Below are positions 58,229 through 64,000 of a stretch of DNA of 64,000 nucleotides, in pieces. The stretch spans positions 2,314,501 through 2,378,500 of the forward strand of contig WAEK01000002.1 of NCBI GenBank assembly GCA_011634665.1, read 5' to 3'. Numbering within the stretch: the first letter of the stretch is position 1; every line of letters starts with the position of its first letter. A program made the translations under genes and the position numbers. This DNA is from Mortierella sp. BCC40632 (taxonomy: Eukaryota > Mortierellomycota > Mortierellomycetes > Mortierellales > Mortierellaceae). The notes under the pieces were generated by a model. The model did not search any database. It was not told the origin of the DNA and worked only from the letters and a program-made list of their open reading frames with translations.

Positions 58229-58716
58229 AACTGGTGAGTTTTAAAGCACATGATTGGAAGTAAAGACCCTGTTTGTGACACTTTCTAACATGAAAAATAG
58301 GTGATGATGATTCATCCTAGATACATCCCAGCTAGTAAATAAAAATGAGTTTCAGGAACCCGGTTGTAGACTTCCAATGCCGCAATAGGGATCTGTGCGC
58401 CAATCCCAATGTTTGAGCCGGCTCGAGTTTACAGAAGCAATCCTCTTTTTTGAACTCTTTTATCATTTTTAAGTGGTCTCCTATATCGTGTCACATGCAC
58501 ATGCTACCCTAGTCAAAAAGAAGTCAGTATAAAATGAATGATCTTTTCGTTACGACTGAGAATAAGATCTCGCAGCTGTTGGATCTCTCGGACCTTTTGC
58601 CCTAGTTGTAGACCCTGTCCTTGACTGCCCCCCCTGTGGGGTTCCTTTGTACTCTATCCCCCCCTTCTCTGCATTGTTTTTTTTGTAGCTATTTCTGTTT
58701 CTGGGTCGCCTTCCAC
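58229..58716. other. MULE internal region after the accessory gene
   Basis: No gene recognised. Contains CCCCCCCTGTGGGG near 58628 and leads into the poly(T) end of the truncated retroelement. Confidence 0.5.
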
Positions 58717-59815
58717 TTTTTTTCTTTTTTTTTTTTTTTTTTTTTTACAGGCCCTGTTGGGGGCTTTATTTGTCAGCGCGCGCCCGTCCCACGATCTGCA
58801 GACGTAGCCAACTAGTTCTCAAGACTAACCACAGAATAGAGAGAAGAAAGAAAAAGTGGAGGGCGACTCAGAAACGATATAGCTACTAAAAATACAAATG
58901 CAGAGAAGAGGGAAAAGACCAGAGTACAAAGAGCACCCGCAGAGGGGGCAAGTCAAGGGCAGGATCTATAACTAGGACAAAGGGTACGAGGGGTCCAGGA
59001 GCTGCGAGAGCGGCTCCTAATCAAGCAGGTCGACCTCAGCAACTTCAGCACGCCTGATGTCGGGCGGCTTCGGTCTTGCGCGGGAGCTGGAGGAGTATAT
59101 TCCCCTGGCATGTCTAAGAAAGGACCATAGACAGGGGTGGGCCACATCCGACCAAATGTCACTTCCTACTTGGACACCACAATGTACGGAGGGTGGTTCC
59201 AAGTCTCGTGCATCCGCTTGTAATTGGCGTCTGGTGTTGCTGCTGCTTTTGGATTCATTGATTGTTGTTTGTTATCCTTTGAGTTTGGCTTGTTGGAGTG
59301 CTGTGTGTGCACGGAGCTTGAGGCTATTGACTGTGAGCCAGAGGAGATCCTCCGCTGAGCCGTCTCTTGGGGTTGGCCCGGAAGTAGCTTGTGGATGGCG
59401 ACAAAAGTCTTCCAACTGCCGTACAGGACCACTGAGTGTGTGTACTGCGATGAGGGGCAGGCTTTTTAGCTTCTGGCCATCCCAGCATGCAGTTGTCAGG
59501 CAGACTGTTGACGATCATGCCCAGGATGAGAGTGGCGATCCAAGAGCGGGCGGCCTTCTAGAGGGTCCACACTGCTCCGCAGTTGGCGAAGGAGTGTCGT
59601 GGATCCTCTATGCGGGGCTCCTGCCCGGGGTAGTCGATGAGACAGCGCTTGCACTTCTTATTGACGTCTTCGCTCCACGTAGTTCTGGCTTTATCTGTTG
59701 AAAGACCTCTCTTTTGGTGACCTAAGGAGGCGGTGTGTGCGATTGAACACTGTGTCCCACCACTTGTCAGGATAGGGGTCGTTGTTCTGCGCAGGAGACT
59801 TGAGCTCCAACCTAC
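58717..59815 (-). mobile_element. 5'-truncated non-LTR retrotransposon 3' end inside the MULE
   Basis: On the minus strand the sequence ends in AATAAA (58765-58770), then CCTGTAAA and an A-rich tail of about 30 (58717-58746). Upstream, an interrupted frame contains KKCKRCLIDYPG followed by His and Cys (PRHSFANCGAVW). This resembles the zinc-binding segment found after the RNase H/connection region of LINE ORF2 proteins. Stop codons break it. A diverged copy of the last 240 bases occurs at 50944-51160. Confidence 0.6.
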
Positions 59816-60125
59816 TTACCTTTTTTCCTTCCCTTTGGTGGATTGAGGACTAGATAGCCACGTCTGGAAAACATGGGACGGGTGCGCACAAATGAATAAA
59901 ACCCCTAACGGGGCCTGTAAAAAAAGGAAGAAAGAAAAGCTGGGACTGTAGATAAATGTGAGAGCAGAACGTTGAGATATGTGTGAGAGTAAGCTGGAGG
60001 CCTTTTTCAGGAGATATGTGTGAGAATAAGCGTCTCACACATATGTGAGATTAAGAAAAAAAAGAGTTTGAGAGTTATTCTCACATATGACTGAGAATAA
60101 GCCGCTCACATATAATGTGAGAATA
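59814..60125 (-). repeat. Right terminal inverted repeat of the MULE
   Basis: Reverse complement of the left repeat with a few substitutions and indels. It ends ...ATAATGTGAGAATA at 60125. AATAAA is at 59895-59900 on the plus strand. Confidence 0.85.
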
Positions 60126-60211
60126 GCTTTTTCCTTGATTCCTAGAGCCTACAGTGCCCAGGCTAGATTTTTCAAAAAAAAAAGAGGCCACTCGAAGGTG
60201 GGACAAAAGAG

Positions 60212-60283
60212 CTCTTTGTCCGGGAATTGAACCCGGGTCTTCCGCGTGACAGGCGGAGATACTCACCACTATACTAACAAAGA
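60212..60283 (-). tRNA. tRNA-Asp(GUC)
   Basis: The acceptor TCTTTGT (from 60283) pairs with ACAAAGA (60213-60219). The anticodon stem TCCGC/GCGGA encloses CTGTCAC with anticodon GTC. The T arm is CCGGG-TTCAATT-CCCGG. No intron. Confidence 0.96.
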
Positions 60284-61382
60284 ATCTTATATATTTACTT
60301 GGAAAATTAGTATATCTCATTACTAAATTGGAGCGATTCACCAACTCTATCTTCGGAAATCCGTTATTTTTTCTTCTGGGGCCGCCCTGGGGCCGCCCTG
60401 GGGGCTATTGGAAAATATTGGTAAAGCTTCCCGCCCCGCTTCCTCCGGGCCCGGGTTCGAGTCCCGGTAGAGGTGAACAGAATTAATTGGACGCAATTAA
60501 TTTTGGGAGCCATGGAAAAGTGATACGGAAAATTTCTAAGTTTTTTCTACTTGTGCTCGGGGCCAAGGCTAAGATTTAACTCCGCATCTACCCTGGTGGC
60601 AGGTGTAGCACCAGGTCCCAAGAGCTGTCCTCTCCAGCTCTTCCAGTCCCCCTTACAAAGCACTCCCCAACCCCGGAGCATGACTAGGACGGTCCTAGAA
60701 GTGCAAGTGGGAAATGGTAAATCTTAGGAATTGAAAGTATCACACAGGAGATAGGCTCCCTGGCTTCGGCGAAAAAATTGGCCTCACATGGCTATGTAGG
60801 GAATAGGCACAGCGACCTAATCATGCAAACAGTTTGGTGGTGCCGCTGTCTCCAAGCCTATGGTTTGCAAGTGGGTTGCTGAAAGAACAGCAACCATACT
60901 TTGAAAAATGAACTACTTGAGGGCCGCAGACGAAACACGAGATGGGGAAGTCAAGAAATATGTCGGATCGAGACTTTAAGAGACTGAGTCAAATGTACAC
61001 TGGGAGGCCACACAGGATGCGCCCGCCGAAGCAAGACCAAGGACGACCAAGGAAGGCCTACAGCAAGGGCACGCGAGAATATATCAACACACAACCACCG
61101 TAGATTTCCGGGACAAATAGGAAAATCCTAACTCTCAAGAGCAACCCATTTGTAATAAATCATAGACCCCAATATTGTGGTGTCATAGTGAAAAAAAAAA
61201 AAAAAAAAAAAAAAAGGGGGGCTATTGGAAAATAGCGATGGACTCAGGCTCATAGACGACGAATGAGCGCAACGGGGCCACGTAGGGAGCTGGCAATACG
61301 ACCACTCATGCGTACGTGGGTGATGGCTGTTGAGTGTCTGGAGGCTGTTTAGATAGTTTTCATTCGCGGGTGTAATCCCGTT
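60284..61382. other. Region between tRNA-Asp and the retroelement, with a tRNA-like fragment
   Basis: CCCGGGTTCGAGTCCCGG at 60449-60466 has a perfect T-arm/B-box form (GGTTCGAGTCC, 60454-60464) but no matching 5' half was found. GCCGCCCTGG occurs at 60381 and 60392, and again at 61413. GGGGGCTATTGGAAAATA occurs at 60400 and 61217. A(27) lies at 61189-61215. These look like remnants of retroelement insertions; no coding gene seen. Confidence 0.5.
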
Positions 61383-64000
61383 TTGGTACCAAGTGGCAAC
61401 AGGGCGGCCGGAGCCGCCCTGGTCTTCTATAAACTCTACATGCCCACGTGGGGTCACGCGAGGAAGATCATGTTCACAATCTTAGTGAACAGGATCACAG
61501 CAGTCTGCGAGCAACACAACGTACTCAAAGGACCCAACTTCTCCGTTTTAAAGGGGACGATGACCAAAGACCCGATCCACATACTCAACGCGGTGATGGA
61601 GGATGCCCGAGAATTCAACAAGGAAGCATGGGTTCTCTTTCAGGACATGCGCCGATGTTACGACTCGGTCTCATGTGGACCTGACGGGATGCTGGATCGG
61701 AGCCTACGTTGCATTAAGATGGATCCAAGATTCATCCGCTTAAGCCTGGACATTGCGACAACCAAAACCAACAGGGTCATCACGGCGTATGGGGATAACG
61801 GATGAATATCACCCGCGCTGTGGTTTGGATCAAGGTGGAGTGGAATGTCCACTTATGTGGAGAATAGTCTACGACGTTCTACTGAATGCAGTCATGGAGT
61901 CTGGACTCGGATACGCGATGATGAGTAAAAAGGCTTTATTCGAGCATCGACAACTCCCCATCCCGTACTACCTACAGCAAGGGAGGGACACTGCGCTAGT
62001 TGTCCCTTGTCTGGCGTACATGGACGACACGACATGGATTGCACCAGATAAGGAAGGGCTCCAGGGGATCACCGACATCGCCACTGGTTTTTTTTTCCGT
62101 TTGAACTCCATCGATATTAACCCGAAGAAATCAGAGCTGATCATAGTGAACCCAACAACGGACCAGCAAGAGATCCAGATTAGCGCTGACACCGTGAAAG
62201 CTCACCCGCCCGACGTCGCCGTTAGGATGCTGGGGTGTGGTTTTCGGCTGACGGTAACGACCGTTTCACCAGGAATATGGTCCTCGAGGAAATCAACACA
62301 ACGTGTAACATCCTGTCCCGGAAAGCGATAACGGACAAGCAAGCAGTATACATTGTCAACAACGTGCTGATCCCGAGAATCCTATACCGAATGACGATAA
62401 TGGTGGCGCCAGACTCAGTATCAACAAGGTGGGCGGGGAAATACACGTCCATGATCCGACAGAAGCTGGGTCTAGCGAAAGGAACGCCCAACAGTATCCT
62501 ACAGCACAGGCGTTTCTATGGTCTCCGGCACATCCAGGATGTGGTCGAGGAAGAGCAGGTATCGACAGCGTGGTTACGTTTCCAGGATAAACGCATGGTT
62601 GGGAAGGTTATGGCTGCGAGAGCCTTAGCATTGCAGGTGGAGTCCGGTCTTCGCTGCCATCCTTTCGAATCGCCAGCAGCAGCAGCATGTTTCAAGCAAC
62701 ATAACTTTCAAACATCGGTCTGTCAGTTGCTGGCTGGCAAAAAGGAAAAATTGATTTCATCGCCCCTGGGTTAAACGACACCACGGTAAAGTTGCTTTAT
62801 CAAACGCCCTACCGCCAAAGGTCTTCGCCAAAGTATCGAGACAGCTTGCCTCGGATGGGATTTTCTATGTGCATGATGTGACAAACGAAGAAGTTACACG
62901 GATCCAAGCATGGACAGTAGTGAAAGATCGTTTTTTCCTGACGGGCGTGAAAAGAGCCTGGTATGTGGTGGTATGTCATCATCTGGGAGTCCAACCACGA
63001 TCACAGGAGCCACAACCCACAGATGAAGAAAGGGTGGAGGAGGACTCATGGAGACAGAAGCTGAAGTGATGATGGAAGTTGAGTCGGAGGATGAGCCGTT
63101 GGTGGACAGAAGGAAGGAGAGACGGATGGCAGTGGCAGAAGGGTCGAGAGCGGCCATGGAAAGAAGGATGGAGGAGAGGAGGAGGAATGAGGGAGAGAGG
63201 AGAGAAATGAGAAGCGTGGGAACGAGCGAAAGGGTGTCTTTTGAAGGGATGAGCCACAGGGTGGGAGTGGATGGGCCGCCCCCGTCGCCCGCACAGCAAT
63301 CAGAACCCGGAACCCCCCCAGATGGTGATCTCCTAGCTGTCACGAGGTCAGCATCTGCCACCTTTACCTCTTTCGGCTTCCACTTGCCACAGGAAGATCG
63401 CAGGGAACTGAGGCGAAGGCGTGGAGTCGCTCCCTATGTTGAGGATCAGACCGAGGATATAGAGAAAGACCTGAGGGAAGAGTTTCAGGGATGGGTGAAT
63501 GAGAGGCCCGCCATCGAGGGATGGCAGTCTATAGGCCCTCTTTTCGTCCAAGCATCTGTCAGAGACAAAATGCTACAGCTCAGGAACACTCAGCGCACAC
63601 CAGAGGCACGTACCCTGCACACAGATGGATCCCTCATCGGGGCAGGAACAGAGGCGATATCCATGGCATGCGGAATCGTGGACACCTCTTCAGGGCAGAT
63701 CGTATCATTTGGAGGACGCGTGGGTGGCCACGCTTCGTCAACCAAAGCGGAACTCATGGGTCTAATTGCTGCAGTAGTAGCAGCACCACCAGATCAGGAC
63801 CTCAGAGTGGAGTTAGACAACGAGGGCGTCGTTGATCAATTCAGACAGATGGTGGTAAACAGATCAACCACCCTGCCCAGGAAACGACAACGCACCAATC
63901 TAGCCGCGCTATGGGCAGTGTTGGCAAAAGTGGTAAAGGAGCGGGAGGGAAGCGTTCAAGTGGTTTGGGTCCGTGGCCACAGTGATAACCAAGGGAACAT
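61383..64000 (+). mobile_element. Non-LTR retrotransposon, 5'-truncated, frame-broken, runs off the window
   Basis: The copy starts inside the reverse transcriptase fingers; no endonuclease is seen upstream. Motif A is FQDMRRCYDSV (61640-61670). Motif B is LDQGGVECPLMW (about 61830-61860). Motif C is AYMDDTTW, the catalytic YxDD. After the thumb region comes a Lys/Arg/Glu-rich linker (about 63070-63300). An RNase H domain follows, with HTDGSLIGAG, KAELMGLIAA, ELDNEGVV and WVRGHSDN; all four acidic positions are present. The frame changes near 61803, 62230, 62775 and 63065, so the protein cannot be made as it stands. RNase H places it with RNase H-encoding LINE clades (I/Tad1-like); the clade is an inference. 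Confidence 0.82.

Larger units (their letters stand above)
50738..60125. mobile_element. Large MULE-type DNA transposon with Ulp1 protease and accessory gene
   Basis: The two ends are inverted copies (50738 to about 51052, and about 59814-60125). Between them lie a FAR1/MULE transposase and a Ulp1-like protease on the minus strand, a 20-bp minisatellite, a plus-strand coiled-coil protein gene, and a truncated non-LTR element. The transposase and protease contain frame breaks, so the copy appears non-autonomous now. No clear 8-11-bp target-site duplication is visible (left flank GGATGAAGA, right flank GCTTTTTCC). The element lies between tRNA-Arg (218 bases from the left end) and tRNA-Asp (86 bases from the right end). 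MULEs with Ulp1-like genes are known from plants; the assignment here rests on motif recognition. Confidence 0.8.

Noticed and set aside
59057..59701. Plus-strand open frame of 214 codons
   Set aside because: Lies antisense to a retroelement fragment whose minus strand has the zinc-binding CKRC...H...C pattern, AATAAA and a poly(A) end.
50738..60125. Giant-virus or plasmid insertion
   Set aside because: Terminal inverted repeats with FAR1/MULE transposase explain the block; no viral structural or replication genes are seen.

Overview
This window is nuclear DNA from a filamentous, early-diverging fungus. Mortierellomycota or another Mucoromycota lineage is the best guess, from overall protein character and not from any search. 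The evidence is as follows. Genes carry short GT-AG introns whose 3' ends are often preceded by long poly(T). Leaders are full of CT/GA microsatellites. Regulatory-type proteins are rich in Ser, Thr, Pro, Gln and His. The tRNAs are eukaryotic nuclear types. I rebuilt most genes exon by exon, and for all the recognised housekeeping genes phase is kept across every junction.

Positions 1-49650 hold dense single-copy genes. In order they are: the 3' exon of a HINT3-like HIT protein; a protein O-fucosyltransferase-like type II membrane protein; a small unknown protein (-); GEP4 phosphatidylglycerophosphatase (-); a Ser/Thr-rich unknown; ERI1-like SAP+DEDDh 3'-5' exonuclease; a SANT/Myb-like protein with a triplicated motif pair (-); a 504-residue protein of unassigned family (-); a ZRC1-like vacuolar zinc transporter (-); a 1294-residue disordered protein with a membrane C-terminus; a NDUFB10/12-kDa complex I subunit (-); DPM2 (+) and DPM3 (-) facing each other; SEN15; an FHIP (FTS-Hook-interacting) protein; TRS20/sedlin (-); RNASEH2B (+); a CHK2/Rad53-type FHA kinase (-); a secreted protein; and an Ecl1-like zinc-binding protein.

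Positions 49657-60283 change character: tRNA-Ser(UGA), tRNA-Arg(UCU), a 9.4-kb element with about 315-bp terminal inverted repeats, then tRNA-Asp(GUC). The element carries a FAR1/MULE-type transposase with a SWIM zinc finger, a Ulp1/C48-type cysteine protease, a 20-bp minisatellite, an apparently intact 271-residue coiled-coil protein on the opposite strand, and a 5'-truncated non-LTR retrotransposon. Transposase and protease genes contain several frame breaks, whereas the host genes do not, so the copy looks decayed and not merely badly sequenced. From 61383 to the window end lies a second, 5'-truncated, frame-broken non-LTR retrotransposon with reverse transcriptase and RNase H domains.

Functional links: DPM2 and DPM3 are two subunits of one ER enzyme, dolichol-phosphate-mannose synthase. 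RNASEH2B and the CHK2-like kinase, both genome-integrity proteins, are convergent neighbours. DPM3/SEN15 and TRS20/RNASEH2B are head-to-head pairs sharing short promoter intervals. All family assignments come from motif recognition; no database search was run.
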